Source: Rhodopirellula sp. (GTDB lineage: Bacteria; Planctomycetota; Planctomycetia; Pirellulales; Pirellulaceae). Taken from it: a stretch of 53,488 bases of DNA. Positions 17,429 through 26,795 of the stretch are shown piece after piece (position 1 is the first letter of the stretch; each line of letters starts with the position of its first letter). A model generated the notes under the pieces. That model was given only the letters and a program-made list of their open reading frames with translations, searched no databases and had not been told where the DNA came from. The DNA is taken from the NCBI GenBank assembly GCA_024644085.1, contig JAHELS010000015.1:1-53488 (forward strand). The letters are read 5' to 3'. A program made the position numbers and the translations under genes.

Positions 17429-17487
17429 TGTGATCAAAGCGGATTTCGGAAACCTCACCAACCCAAACAAGTCGAGACAGAGCAGAG

Positions 17488-18066
17488 ATGGCTGACAAGG
17501 TATTGATCATCGTGGGCGACGCTTCCGAGACGCTCGACACGATGTACCCCTATTACCGATTGCAGGAAGCCGGATTCCAACCGGTCGTAGCGGCGCCGGA
17601 AAAGCGCCGCTACCAAATGGTGCTGCATGAGGTCAAACCGGGATGGACAATCACCAAGGAATGGGAAGGCTACACGATCGATGCGGATGTAGCGTTCAGC
17701 GAGATCGACCCGGAACAATATGCGGGGATTCTGTTCAGCGGCGGACGTGCACCGGAATACATTCGCTATGACGCGGATCTCGTCCGCATCACCAAGCACT
17801 TTTTCGAAACCAACAAGCCGGTGGCAAGCGTTTGTCACGGCGTCGAAATTCCTGCTTACGCGGACTGCGTCCGAGGACGAAAGATGGCGACGGTGCCGAA
17901 ATGCAAATTCGATTTGGAGATATGCGGCGGCACATTCGTGGACGAACCGTGCGTCGTTGACGGGAATCTCGTCAGCGGCCGTACCTTTCATGACAACGGA
18001 CACTATGTCGGACCATGGATTGAGTTGTTGGAGAAAGCACGAAAGGGCCAGACGGTCACTGCATAG
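17488..18066 (+). CDS. DJ-1/PfpI-family protein
   Basis: 192 residues, with AGCAGAG just before the ATG. The DJ-1/PfpI fold is shown by the N-terminal strand VLIIVGDASETLD with Glu14, and the nucleophile elbow VASVCHGVE with Cys116-His117. The Glu/Cys/His set is that of PfpI proteases, glyoxalase-III-like and deglycase-like members; the exact reaction cannot be told from sequence. No signal peptide is seen, so it is cytoplasmic. FSGGRAPEYIRYDADLV is the helix typical of the PfpI branch. It lies between an exported oxidoreductase and the ArsS/ArsM genes; a protective role against arsenic or carbonyl stress is possible but only inferred from that position. Confidence 0.88.
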   Translation: MADKVLIIVGDASETLDTMYPYYRLQEAGFQPVVAAPEKRRYQMVLHEVKPGWTITKEWEGYTIDADVAFSEIDPEQYAGILFSGGRAPEYIRYDADLVRITKHFFETNKPVASVCHGVEIPAYADCVRGRKMATVPKCKFDLEICGGTFVDEPCVVDGNLVSGRTFHDNGHYVGPWIELLEKARKGQTVTA

Positions 18067-18208
18067 GTACTTTTCATTGCATCCAGGCCCGCGATGCTAC
18101 AAAGCCCCCCGGCCAATCGAGATGTTTCGGCGGCGGATCGGGGCGGGTAATGGACATTCCACCATCAATCACGGACGATGCGGATGGATTTCTTCACTGT
18201 AGGCCCTG

Positions 18209-19258
18209 ATGAATTCAAACCAACCGGACCGTATGTCATCGCTCTTGCCCGTGATCGATGCGGGCTTGCCGACCGGCGTGGTCGAACCCTTTGCGGATCG
18301 CGTTGCGCGCGAGGAAGAATCGCTGGTCCGGCATGCATTGACCGACCTGCAGATCAATCTCGGCAAGCTGTGCAACCAGACCTGCACCCATTGTCACGTC
18401 GAGGCGGGACCGACCAAGACGCGCGAGAACATGGATGCGGCGACGGCCCAGCGGATCGTCGAACTGGCCGCGGAATGCGAAACTCTTCAAACCGTTGACC
18501 TGACCGGCGGGGCACCTGAGTTGAACCCGAATTTTCGCCCGTTGGTGACCGTGTTTCGCAACGCCGGCCTACGGGTCATCGATCGCTGCAATCTGACGAT
18601 TCTCTCCGAACCCGGATTTGAAGACCTCGGACAATTTCTCGCTGACAATCAAGTCGACGTCGTGGCGTCGCTTCCGTGTTACCTCGAAGACAACGTCGAC
18701 GCCCAGCGTGGAAGCGGTGTCTTCGCGCGCAGCATCGACGCTTTAAAACTGCTCAACCGACTAGGATATGGACGCCAAGCAAGCGGATTGCGGCTCGACC
18801 TGGTTTTCAATCCAACCGGTCCATCCCTGCCGCCGGACCAAACGAGATTGGAAGCGGACTACAAACGCGAATTGGCAGCGCGATACGAAATCGAATTCAA
18901 TCACTTGCTTGCGATCACCAATATCCCGATCAAGCGTTACGCACAGTTTCTTTTCAAGCGTGGACAACTGGATTCCTACATGCAATTGCTGGCCGAAAAC
19001 TTCAACGCACTCGCCGCGCGTCACGTCATGTGCCGGACGCTTCTGTCGATCGGATGGGATGGCGAGATCTTCGATTGCGACTTCAACCAGATGCTTGAAA
19101 TGCCTGTGGGTGGCGCGCAACCCTTGAACATTTGGGACATCGAATCATTCGACGCATTCGTTCATCAACGGATTGCCGTCGCCGACCACTGCTATGGGTG
19201 CACGGCCGGCGCCGGCAGCAGTTGTGGCGGCGCGGTCGTTTCGGAAAATGATCTCTGA
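18209..19258 (+). CDS. arsS: Arsenosugar-biosynthesis radical SAM protein ArsS-like
   Basis: 349 residues. The radical SAM cluster motif is C55-x3-C59-x2-C62 (LCNQTCTHCHVEAGP). The C-terminal segment DHCYGCTAGAGSSCGGA supplies further cysteines, as in ArsS, where they probably help hold the substrate or a second cluster. ArsS proteins are thought to use SAM-derived radical chemistry to join an adenosyl/ribosyl unit to methylated arsenic, giving arsenosugars. Some relatives are selenoproteins; here all positions are ordinary Cys. The ArsM-like methyltransferase gene starts 13 nt after the stop, so the two form an operon. A second possible start is the ATG at 18233; no strong ribosome site chooses between them. 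Confidence 0.9.
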   Translation: MNSNQPDRMSSLLPVIDAGLPTGVVEPFADRVAREEESLVRHALTDLQINLGKLCNQTCTHCHVEAGPTKTRENMDAATAQRIVELAAECETLQTVDLTGGAPELNPNFRPLVTVFRNAGLRVIDRCNLTILSEPGFEDLGQFLADNQVDVVASLPCYLEDNVDAQRGSGVFARSIDALKLLNRLGYGRQASGLRLDLVFNPTGPSLPPDQTRLEADYKRELAARYEIEFNHLLAITNIPIKRYAQFLFKRGQLDSYMQLLAENFNALAARHVMCRTLLSIGWDGEIFDCDFNQMLEMPVGGAQPLNIWDIESFDAFVHQRIAVADHCYGCTAGAGSSCGGAVVSENDL

Positions 19259-19270
19259 GCAATAAGAACC

Positions 19271-20425
19271 ATGACAACCTCTCTGAACACCGAAGACGCC
19301 GTTCGCGAACGATATTCCGCGGCGGCTCAACAGCGCGAACCACAACTGTGCTGTCCAATCAACTACGACAAGCGCTATCTCGACGCGATTCCCCAAGAGG
19401 TGATCGACCGCGATTACGGTTGCGGGGACCCGTCGCAATTCGTCAACGAGGGAGAAACGGTGCTCGATCTCGGCAGCGGTGGAGGAAAGATTTGCTTCAT
19501 CGCGGCCCAGGTGGTCGGACCTCGTGGCAAAGTAATCGGCGTCGACATGAATGACACGATGCTCGAGTTGGCGCGGAAGTGCCAAGGCGATGTGGCAGCG
19601 ACGATAGGGTTTGACAACGTCGAGTTTCGCAAAGGAAAAATCCAGGACATGGCGATCGATCGCGACCTGGTCGACGCCTATTTGAAGGACCATCCGGTCA
19701 AGGACGAGGCCGGCTTGCGCGACCTGGAAACTTTCCTGACCAACATGCGTCAAACGTCACCGATGATCGCGGACAACTCGGTGGACGTGGTTGCCAGTAA
19801 TTGCGTGCTCAATTTGGTCGATCCCGCGGAAAAGTCGAAGCTGTTCGATGAAATTCACCGTGTCCTGCGGCCCGGCGGGAGGGCAGTGATCAGCGACATC
19901 GTCAGTGACGAACCGGTCCCCAAACACTTGCAAAACGATCCGGATCTGTGGAGTGGCTGCATCTCCGGTGCGTTCCAGGAATCAGAGTTCTTACGCGCTT
20001 TTGAACGGGCCGGGTTCTACGGAATCGAGATGCCGATTTTGCAAACCGAGCCTTGGCAGACGGTCGAGGGAATCGAATTCCGTTCGGTGACCGTCATTGC
20101 GTTCAAGGGGAAAGAGGGACCCTGCGACGACTATCACGAGGCAGTGATCTATCGCGGACCGTTTCGCAAAGTCTTCGATGACGACGGGCACGTGTTCGAG
20201 CGGGGACAACGAACGGCAGTTTGTCGCAAAACGTTCAAGATCATGACGCGCGCGCCATACGGTGACCATTTCGTGCCGGTCGAGCCGCACAAGGCCGTTT
20301 CCGATGCCGATGCGCGACCGATGGATTGCAGCGGCGTGAGTCGCTCGCCGCGCGTCACCAAAGGCAAAGACTACAAATTGACCCTCGTCGGTGACGACTG
20401 CTGCGGTGGCAACGAGTGCTGTTAA
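19271..20425 (+). CDS. arsM: Arsenite methyltransferase ArsM-like, with Cys-rich tail
   Basis: 384 residues, ArsM type of the arsenosugar pathway. The Cys pair at 27-28 (QLCCPINYD), the Cys of DYGCGDPS and the Cys of WSGCISGAFQE are placed as arsenic-binding cysteines. The SAM site is VLDLGSGGGK near 64-73 with VIGVDMN, and LRPGGRAVISDI lies in the methyltransferase C-half. It methylates As(III) stepwise; with ArsS the product would be dimethylarsenic for arsenosugars. The last residues, DDCCGGNECC, form a Cys-rich tail that may bind metal(loid). The gene follows arsS by 13 nt and its stop overlaps the converging P-loop gene by 4 nt. Confidence 0.92.
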   Translation: MTTSLNTEDAVRERYSAAAQQREPQLCCPINYDKRYLDAIPQEVIDRDYGCGDPSQFVNEGETVLDLGSGGGKICFIAAQVVGPRGKVIGVDMNDTMLELARKCQGDVAATIGFDNVEFRKGKIQDMAIDRDLVDAYLKDHPVKDEAGLRDLETFLTNMRQTSPMIADNSVDVVASNCVLNLVDPAEKSKLFDEIHRVLRPGGRAVISDIVSDEPVPKHLQNDPDLWSGCISGAFQESEFLRAFERAGFYGIEMPILQTEPWQTVEGIEFRSVTVIAFKGKEGPCDDYHEAVIYRGPFRKVFDDDGHVFERGQRTAVCRKTFKIMTRAPYGDHFVPVEPHKAVSDADARPMDCSGVSRSPRVTKGKDYKLTLVGDDCCGGNECC

Positions 20426-21678
20426 ACAAAGTTCTCAACAACTCCGACGCCCTGGACGCCGGAATCGCGCAAACTGCGTGTAAAAGCGTTGATCGCCGAC
20501 GGGTCGGTCCGTGTCACATCACGCACGATAATCGCGCTGTCGACCGATGAAGCGCAGGATTTGAGGCAGGGCGACGTGCCCGCCGGCCCGTCGATGATGA
20601 CGAGCTCGAACTTGTACTTCAATAGGTCCATCACCTCGATGAGCTCCGAGTCGGCCACGGACGACTTTCCCTGAGGCGGCATCAAAGGAACCAGCGTCAC
20701 GCCGTCTTCGACGGCGAGCACAGCCACTTCCTTGATCGGCAATCCGCCACGAATCGCGTCGACCCAACCAAACCGCAAGTCCAATCGCAAATCATCGGCT
20801 AACGTGGGATCCTGCGTGTCCGCGTCAACCAGCGCCACACGAATTCCCGCAGCCGCGGCTGCCATCGCCATGCCGATCGCCACGCTGCTGCGGCCTTCGC
20901 CGGTACACATGCTGGTGACCAGCACTGTATTGAGCCCGCTGCTGACCGCCTCGGACATCCGCTCAGCGATCTGTTGGAACAATACGCCTTCGAAGAACAG
21001 GTCGGCGACCACGTTTGGAACGTCAAATACGTCCACCTCCCAGACAGCCTGGAAAGGAATGTGCGCCATCGGCGCGATCGGTGACGGCGCATCGATCCGC
21101 AATTCGGTTTTCTCGTCGACGGTTCCGTTTGGAACAACCGGAGCGACATCTGCATCCGGAATCTGAGAGGGTGCCAAGGTCGATTCGAAAGGCACCTGTG
21201 CGGGCATCTCGAACGTTGTTTGCTGCGGCGCCGCCACCGGTGTCTCGGCCAGCGGCGTCGCGTAGGCAGTGTGCATGTGTGCAAAGGCTTCGATACCGTC
21301 GGCCGGTGTCGGGGCTTCCGGTGTCGGGGCTTCCGACGGCGACGCTTTCTCGATTTGCGGCTGCGGCGGTTGATTCGCCTCGACGTGGGGCCGCGGCAGC
21401 GCCGAGACGCCTTCGTCGGCACGCGCGATCGAGTCCTCGATCGGATCAACCCAAACCTGCGCCGTGCTGGCGACCGACTGATCAACTTGCAGCGACCCCG
21501 GCTCCCGAACCAATCGGACGGTTTCCTCCACGGAATTCACCGGGGTGGAAGACGCGACAGGCGGAGATGACGGTGACGCCACTGGCTCAGACGCGGGAAG
21601 CCGTGTACCGGAACCTCGGTTGCTGCGACGGTTTCGTCGTGCGAATGCTTTTACGAAAGCTTGGTCCATCGAACTCAT
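20422..21678 (-). CDS. CpsD/BY-kinase-like P-loop protein with altered Walker A
   Basis: 418 residues from the ATG at 21676-21678 (another ATG at 21669). Residues 1-200 are a Pro/Ala/Glu-rich linker; a 15-bp tandem repeat (21305-21334) makes EAPTPEAPTP. From about 240 it resembles the CpsD/Wzc cytoplasmic kinase domain: VTSMCTGEGRSSVAIGMA as Walker A, VALVDADTQDPTL as Walker A', and KFELVIIDGPAG as Walker B. The invariant Walker A Lys is Arg263, and no Tyr cluster is present at the C-terminus. It is thus probably not a tyrosine kinase; an exopolysaccharide co-regulator role is inferred. The upstream gene on the same strand encodes a single-pass membrane protein and ends 11 nt before this start, possibly the membrane half of a split Wzc-type pair. 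Confidence 0.78.
   Translation of the reverse strand: MSSMDQAFVKAFARRNRRSNRGSGTRLPASEPVASPSSPPVASSTPVNSVEETVRLVREPGSLQVDQSVASTAQVWVDPIEDSIARADEGVSALPRPHVEANQPPQPQIEKASPSEAPTPEAPTPADGIEAFAHMHTAYATPLAETPVAAPQQTTFEMPAQVPFESTLAPSQIPDADVAPVVPNGTVDEKTELRIDAPSPIAPMAHIPFQAVWEVDVFDVPNVVADLFFEGVLFQQIAERMSEAVSSGLNTVLVTSMCTGEGRSSVAIGMAMAAAAAGIRVALVDADTQDPTLADDLRLDLRFGWVDAIRGGLPIKEVAVLAVEDGVTLVPLMPPQGKSSVADSELIEVMDLLKYKFELVIIDGPAGTSPCLKSCASSVDSAIIVRDVTRTDPSAINAFTRSLRDSGVQGVGVVENFV
21305..21334. repeat. Exact 15-bp tandem duplication in the CpsD-like gene
   Basis: GGTGTCGGGGCTTCC occurs at 21305-21319 and 21320-21334, in frame, within the disordered linker. It encodes a repeated EAPTP unit. It is probably slippage. 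Confidence 0.9.
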
Positions 21679-21689
21679 AGTCAAAGCAT

Positions 21690-22838
21690 CTATTGTGAAG
21701 GAGTTTGGTTTTGGGGGCTCGAATCGGCTGCAGGCTTGTACTCTGGGACGTAGCGCGACCAGTCGATGACGGGGTTGGGAGTGTTGGAGACCCGATGCGG
21801 CGACGAACGGGTCATCGATTCCGTCGTGTCACTTTCTCCAGCCAGATCTTCCAGACTCGGAAGTGTGGAACCGGTGTCGGTCGACGTGTCGCGGGTCGAC
21901 GCAGCTCGCGCATCGACGCCGCCATTGAGCATGAATTCGTTGACTTGAACCATATCCCATTCTGCGCCCGGACCCTGCGGTGTCCCTGCCTCCGACTGTG
22001 GTTCATCGAGAACGGCAGCATTCGCTACGTCGGCAAGGGTTTCATCTCCAGCCTCATTCCCGGCGTTCAACTCGATTGACTCTGCCGCCTCGACATCCAA
22101 TTGCGACGCTGCGATCGAGAGTTCAGTGCCCTGCGGCGTGGGAACGTGTTCGGTATCGACCGACGAAACGAACTCTGTCGCGTCGTCAAAGCCGTGTCTA
22201 GGGAGTGGTAGGTCGACATCCGTCCCAGCGCCAAAATCAAGTAGTTCCGTTTGCTCCGAGAGGGTCGTGTCGTGATCCTGTGTGTTGCGTCCGGTGATCA
22301 ATGCGGCCGCAACGACAACCAAAAGCAACAGGACGACAATGCCGTGCGACCCGACTGTTTCCATCCAGGCTCTTCCCGCTGGATTGCCCGAGACGGGGGT
22401 ATCTGATTTGGATGCTAGCGGAGTTTGATTTGATTGAATTCGCGATGTTTCCGTTCCTGATTCGTGTGAACTCGAGGTGGGTACGCTCGCGGCGTCCTGG
22501 GGGCTCTCGGTGGCAGTCCCGGTTGTCACGGGGGCGGCGTTACGCGGCATCGGAAATGTTGGGATCGCCTGACCGGCTTTCGGTGCCTCGTTTTCGCTCT
22601 GGCCGACCGAGGTGCAGCAGGGTTCCGCCAATTCGCACTGTGGCTGTGTGGAGGACGCTTTTTGCGCCGCGGCGTTCAGATTCGGTAACTGAAAAAGCGT
22701 TGGCGGCAGTGTGGCGGAAGGGGCCTCCGGCTCGATGTGATCATTCATTTCTCTGGGACCACAGACTTCTCTGGGGACGCGACCTTCAACGACTCGATGC
22801 GGATTGCCGTCCGTGGCCCGTTGTGGCGAGACGGTCAT
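21690..22838 (-). CDS. Single-pass membrane protein of unknown function, partner of the CpsD-like gene
   Basis: 382 residues with AGGA eight bases before the ATG at 22836-22838; an ATG at 22746-22748 is an alternative. One strong transmembrane helix (VVLLLLVVVAAALI core) lies at about 170-190. The first 165 residues are Pro/Ser/Thr-rich and disordered, with a Cys pair in AEPCCTS. The C-terminal 190 residues are acidic (many Asp/Glu/Thr) and end in a short conserved-looking segment, IDWSRYVPEYKPA. No enzyme motif is visible. It immediately precedes and probably co-transcribes with the CpsD-like gene; a scaffold or anchor for that ATPase is a reasonable guess. The gene is divergent from metH. 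Confidence 0.7.
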   Translation of the reverse strand: MTVSPQRATDGNPHRVVEGRVPREVCGPREMNDHIEPEAPSATLPPTLFQLPNLNAAAQKASSTQPQCELAEPCCTSVGQSENEAPKAGQAIPTFPMPRNAAPVTTGTATESPQDAASVPTSSSHESGTETSRIQSNQTPLASKSDTPVSGNPAGRAWMETVGSHGIVVLLLLVVVAAALITGRNTQDHDTTLSEQTELLDFGAGTDVDLPLPRHGFDDATEFVSSVDTEHVPTPQGTELSIAASQLDVEAAESIELNAGNEAGDETLADVANAAVLDEPQSEAGTPQGPGAEWDMVQVNEFMLNGGVDARAASTRDTSTDTGSTLPSLEDLAGESDTTESMTRSSPHRVSNTPNPVIDWSRYVPEYKPAADSSPQNQTPSQ

Positions 22839-22879
22839 GCGATATTCCTGGTGGGCGGAAGGTAGACAACGGTAAAACC

Positions 22880-22897
22880 GGGTTCCAATGTGAACCC
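22880..22897 (+). promoter_or_regulatory. Hairpin 1 in the metH upstream region
   Basis: GGGTTC and GAACCC are exact inverted repeats around a 6-nt loop and are followed by TTTCTCT. It lies 197 bp upstream of the chosen metH start and 42 bp from the start of the divergent gene. It could be an operator or part of a leader transcript. Confidence 0.35.
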
Positions 22898-22917
22898 TTT
22901 CTCTACACTCTTCTTCT

Positions 22918-22942
22918 AGATCGGAATCAACCCTTCCGATCT
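22918..22942 (+). promoter_or_regulatory. Hairpin 2 in the metH upstream region
   Basis: AGATCGGAA and TTCCGATCT are exact 9-bp inverted repeats around a 7-nt loop, 20 bp after hairpin 1. The symmetry suits a dimeric repressor or a leader stem-loop. No cobalamin or SAM riboswitch consensus was recognised around it. The arms also match the ends of common sequencing adapters, which is raised separately. Confidence 0.4.
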
Positions 22943-23093
22943 TTAGGGATCTGCGACATAGCCAAACTGAGCCGATCGGGCAAGATTGAATGGGAATGCT
23001 GACGGAGCTCGATTCCTACCGCGGGTTGTGATGCGGGCTCTGCAGATGGAAGATGACAGATCTCCGCGAAGATCCTCCGTGAAACTCACCCCC

Positions 23094-26000
23094 ATGTTGC
23101 AAGCCGACTCAACCGCCTCTCGCCTCCATGAGCTCGTTCGCGAGCGAATCCTGCTCCTTGATGGTGCGATGGGTACGATGATCCAGCGATTGCGTCTGGA
23201 CGAGGCGGCGGTCCGTGGCGAACGCTTCGCCGGTCATCACAAGGATTTGAAGAATTTCTCCGATATCCTCTGTTTGACCCACCCCGAGAAAATCACCGAC
23301 ATTCACCGGGCTTACTTCGAGGCGGGCAGTGATATCGTCGAAACGAACTCCTTCGGCGCGTCGCCAGTGGGAATGGTCGAATTTGATCTTCCGCTCGAAT
23401 TGGTCGACGAAATCAACCATGCCGCCGTACGCTGTGCTCGGATCGCGGCGGATCAATGGAGCCAGCGGACTCCGGATCGACCCCGCTTCGTGGCCGGTTC
23501 GATCGGACCGACAACCAAGCAAACGGCGATCAGCACAAAGGTCGAAGACCCGGCTCATCGCGATACGACATTCATGGAGATGAAAGACAGCTATCTCGCC
23601 CAGGTTGAATCACTTGTCAATGCGGGAGTGGACATCCTGTTGCCCGAAACGGCGATCGACACGCTGAATTTGAAAGCTTGCCTGTTTGCGATTCAGGAGT
23701 TCTTTGACGCCGGCGGGCGTTGTGTCCCCGTGATGGTCAGCGGCACATTCGACAAGGGAGGCCGTACGTTCGTCAGCGGACAGAGTGTGGAAGCGTTCGT
23801 GACCTCGTTGTCGCACTTTCCGGTTTTATCCATCGGAATGAACTGTGCGCTCGGCCCGGACGTGATGCGGCCACACCTCGAAGAAATGAGTCTCGCGACG
23901 GGGCTCCCCATCAGCTGTCACCCCAATGCCGGATTGCCCAATGACATGGGGCAATTTGATCTTGGCCCGGAGGCAATGGCCGAGATCGTTGGTGAGTTCG
24001 CCGATAACGGTTGGGTCAATATTCTCGGAGGATGCTGCGGTACGACTCCCGACCACATTCGCGCGATGGCCGCGCGGATCGAGGGCTGCCGGCCGAAACA
24101 GGAATCGGCTGGTCCGGTGTGGACACGGTTGGCCGGTCAGTTGCCGATGGTGATGCGCCCGGAAATACCCTTCACGATGGTCGGCGAGCGCACGAATGTA
24201 ACAGGAAGCAAGAAATTTGCGCGGTTGATTCGCAACGAGAACTACGAAGAAGCAGTCGAAGTCGCGCGTGAACAGGTCCAAAACGGCGCCACCATCATCG
24301 ATATCAACTTTGATGATGCGTTGCTTGACGGTGTCGAAGCAATGACGCGTTATCTCCGGTTGATTTCCGGCGACGACATTGTTGCCGCGGTCCCGGTGAT
24401 GGTCGACAGCAGCAAGTGGGAAGTACTCGAAGCCGGGCTTCGCAATCTCCAGGGCAAGGCGATCGTCAATTCGATCTCGATGAAGGATGGTGAAGAGGAA
24501 TTCCTGCGTCGGGCGCGGCTCGTTCGTCAATATGGCGCCGCCGCGGTCGTGATGGCGTTTGACGAGGAGGGCCAGGCAGCCGACGAAGACAACAAAGTCC
24601 GAATTTGCAAACGAGCCTACGACCTGCTCGTTGACCAGATCGACTTTCCGCCCGAAGACATCATTTTTGACCCGAACATCCTGACCGTCGCGACCGGGAT
24701 CGAAGAGCACAACAACTACGCCGTTGATTTCATCAACGCGGTCCGTCGCATCAAACAGGAATGTCCGGGCGCGAAAACAAGCGGTGGTGTCAGCAACATC
24801 AGCTTCAGCTTTCGCGGCAATGATCGCGTCCGCGAAGCGATGCACAGCGCCTTCTTGTACCATGCCGTGGCTGCTGGTTTGGACATGGGAATCGTCAATG
24901 CCGGCCAGTTGGAAGTTTATGAGGAGATTCCCAAGGATCTTCTCGAACACGTCGAGGACGTGTTGCTCAATCGGCGCCCCGACGCAACCGACCGCCTGCT
25001 CGACCTTGCCGAAACGGTCAAGGGAAGCGGGAAGAAGAAGGCTGGCGAAGACCTGGCTTGGCGCGATGCCGATGTCGCCGAGCGCATGAAGCACGCCCTG
25101 ATCAAGGGTATCGACAAATACATCGTCGATGACACCGAAGAGGCCCGCCAACATTACGATCGCTGTTTGCAGGTCATTGAAGGCCCGTTGATGGACGGCA
25201 TGCAGGTGGTCGGCGATCTATTTGGCGCAGGCAAGATGTTTCTGCCCCAGGTCGTCAAATCGGCGCGCGTGATGAAGAAGGCGGTCGCCTATCTGGAACC
25301 GTTCATGGAAGAGGAAAAACTCGCCGCCGGCTTGGAAGGTTCAGCCGCCCGCGGAAAATTCCTGATCGCCACGGTCAAAGGTGATGTTCACGATATCGGC
25401 AAGAACATTGTCGGTGTGGTTCTGCAATGCAACAACTACGAAGTCATCGATTTGGGCGTGATGGTCTCCAGCGAAACGATCCTCGAGGAAGCTGAGAAGC
25501 GAGGCGTCGATATGATCGGGCTCAGCGGGCTGATCACACCCAGTCTCGATGAGATGGTTCACGTTGCGCGAGAGATGAAACGCAAGGGAATGAACCTCCC
25601 GCTGTTGGTCGGCGGCGCTACGACGAGCGCCAAACACACCGCGGTAAAGATTTCTCCGGCCTACCAGGGTCCGGTGGTCCACGTGCTCGACGCCAGCCGC
25701 AGCGTGAACGTGGTCGAGAAACTGATCAGCGACGAACAACGTGAAAGTTTCGTTGCGGAGAACCGGGACTTGCAAACGCAACTGGTAGCAAGCTACCAGG
25801 GCCGCCAACAGAAACTGGTTCCGTACTCCGACGCACTCGCCAAACGGTTCGCGACCGATTGGCAGAAGGTCCGAATCGATCAACCCTCATTTACCGGCGT
25901 ACGAGTTCTCGAAGATATCCCGCTCGCTGAGATTCGACCTTACGTCGATTGGTCTCCATTTTTCATGACTTGGGAGCTGAAAGGCAAGTTCCCGAAGATC

Positions 26001-26795
26001 TTCGAAAGCGATGTGGTGGGCCAGCAGGCGCGCGAACTGTACGACGACGCCAACGCATTGATCGACGAGGTCATCGCGGATCACTCGCTACGGGCAAATG
26101 CCGTCTACGCGTTTTGGAATGCGGCCAGCGATGAGGACGACATTATTTTGTACAACGATGATTCCCGGTCGTCGGAACTTGGTCGATTTCACTGCCTGCG
26201 TCAGCAGTGGGAGCGCCGCGGTCAATCCGATTTTCGGTCGCTGGCCGACTACGTCGCACCACGCGACAGCGGACGAAAAGATTACGTGGGTGGATTCGTC
26301 GTGACGGCCGGCATAGGGGCGGACGAACTGGCCACACATTACAAAGCCGACCATGACGATTACAAGGCGATCATGGTCCAGGCGATCGCCGACCGACTGG
26401 CCGAAGCATTGGCCGAAATGATGCATGAGCGGGCACGGCGTGAATGGGGATTCGGAACTGAGGAGGGACTCACGAAAGATGATCTGATCGCCGAGAAGTA
26501 TCGCGGCATTCGACCCGCGGCCGGTTACCCGGCGTGTCCGGATCACACAGAAAAACGCACGCTCTTTGATCTGCTCGGCGCGGAAGCCAAGATCGGTGTC
26601 GAGTTGACGTCCAGCTTTGCGATGACGCCGGCCGCCAGCGTCAGCGGGCTTTACTTTGCCCACCCCGAGGCACGCTACTTCGCCGTCGACCGAATCACCA
26701 AGGACCAGGTCGAAGACTATGCCCGACGTAAGGGAAAGCCGATCGAGGAAATGGAACGATGGCTCGCCCCAAACCTCGCCTACGAACCTTCGTAA
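23094..26795 (+). CDS. metH: Cobalamin-dependent methionine synthase
   Basis: 1233 residues from the ATG at 23094, matching the usual length of about 1230; upstream in-frame ATGs at 23031 and 23046 are less like the family. All four modules are present in order. The homocysteine domain has [11 protein letters not shown] and zinc cysteines in GMNCALGP and [12 protein letters not shown]. The pterin domain follows ([12 protein letters not shown], then [13 protein letters not shown]). The B12 module has DVHDIGKN near residue 763 and [13 protein letters not shown]. The C-terminal AdoMet reactivation domain has [15 protein letters not shown]. The enzyme methylates homocysteine using methyl-THF through cob(I)alamin. 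It is divergent from the membrane protein gene, with two hairpins between. Its 3' end overlaps the converging dioxygenase gene by 16 nt. Confidence 0.97.
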   Translation: MLQADSTASRLHELVRERILLLDGAMGTMIQRLRLDEAAVRGERFAGHHKDLKNFSDILCLTHPEKITDIHRAYFEAGSDIVETNSFGASPVGMVEFDLPLELVDEINHAAVRCARIAADQWSQRTPDRPRFVAGSIGPTTKQTAISTKVEDPAHRDTTFMEMKDSYLAQVESLVNAGVDILLPETAIDTLNLKACLFAIQEFFDAGGRCVPVMVSGTFDKGGRTFVSGQSVEAFVTSLSHFPVLSIGMNCALGPDVMRPHLEEMSLATGLPISCHPNAGLPNDMGQFDLGPEAMAEIVGEFADNGWVNILGGCCGTTPDHIRAMAARIEGCRPKQESAGPVWTRLAGQLPMVMRPEIPFTMVGERTNVTGSKKFARLIRNENYEEAVEVAREQVQNGATIIDINFDDALLDGVEAMTRYLRLISGDDIVAAVPVMVDSSKWEVLEAGLRNLQGKAIVNSISMKDGEEEFLRRARLVRQYGAAAVVMAFDEEGQAADEDNKVRICKRAYDLLVDQIDFPPEDIIFDPNILTVATGIEEHNNYAVDFINAVRRIKQECPGAKTSGGVSNISFSFRGNDRVREAMHSAFLYHAVAAGLDMGIVNAGQLEVYEEIPKDLLEHVEDVLLNRRPDATDRLLDLAETVKGSGKKKAGEDLAWRDADVAERMKHALIKGIDKYIVDDTEEARQHYDRCLQVIEGPLMDGMQVVGDLFGAGKMFLPQVVKSARVMKKAVAYLEPFMEEEKLAAGLEGSAARGKFLIATVKGDVHDIGKNIVGVVLQCNNYEVIDLGVMVSSETILEEAEKRGVDMIGLSGLITPSLDEMVHVAREMKRKGMNLPLLVGGATTSAKHTAVKISPAYQGPVVHVLDASRSVNVVEKLISDEQRESFVAENRDLQTQLVASYQGRQQKLVPYSDALAKRFATDWQKVRIDQPSFTGVRVLEDIPLAEIRPYVDWSPFFMTWELKGKFPKIFESDVVGQQARELYDDANALIDEVIADHSLRANAVYAFWNAASDEDDIILYNDDSRSSELGRFHCLRQQWERRGQSDFRSLADYVAPRDSGRKDYVGGFVVTAGIGADELATHYKADHDDYKAIMVQAIADRLAEALAEMMHERARREWGFGTEEGLTKDDLIAEKYRGIRPAAGYPACPDHTEKRTLFDLLGAEAKIGVELTSSFAMTPAASVSGLYFAHPEARYFAVDRITKDQVEDYARRKGKPIEEMERWLAPNLAYEPS

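Noticed and set aside
22839-23093. Cobalamin or SAM riboswitch upstream of metH
   Set aside because: Hairpins are present, but I could not find the conserved B12-box or SAM-box sequences.
23826-25154. A 442-codon open frame on the minus strand
   Set aside because: It lies wholly antisense to metH, which has all family motifs; such mirror frames are common in GC-rich genes and the product resembles nothing.
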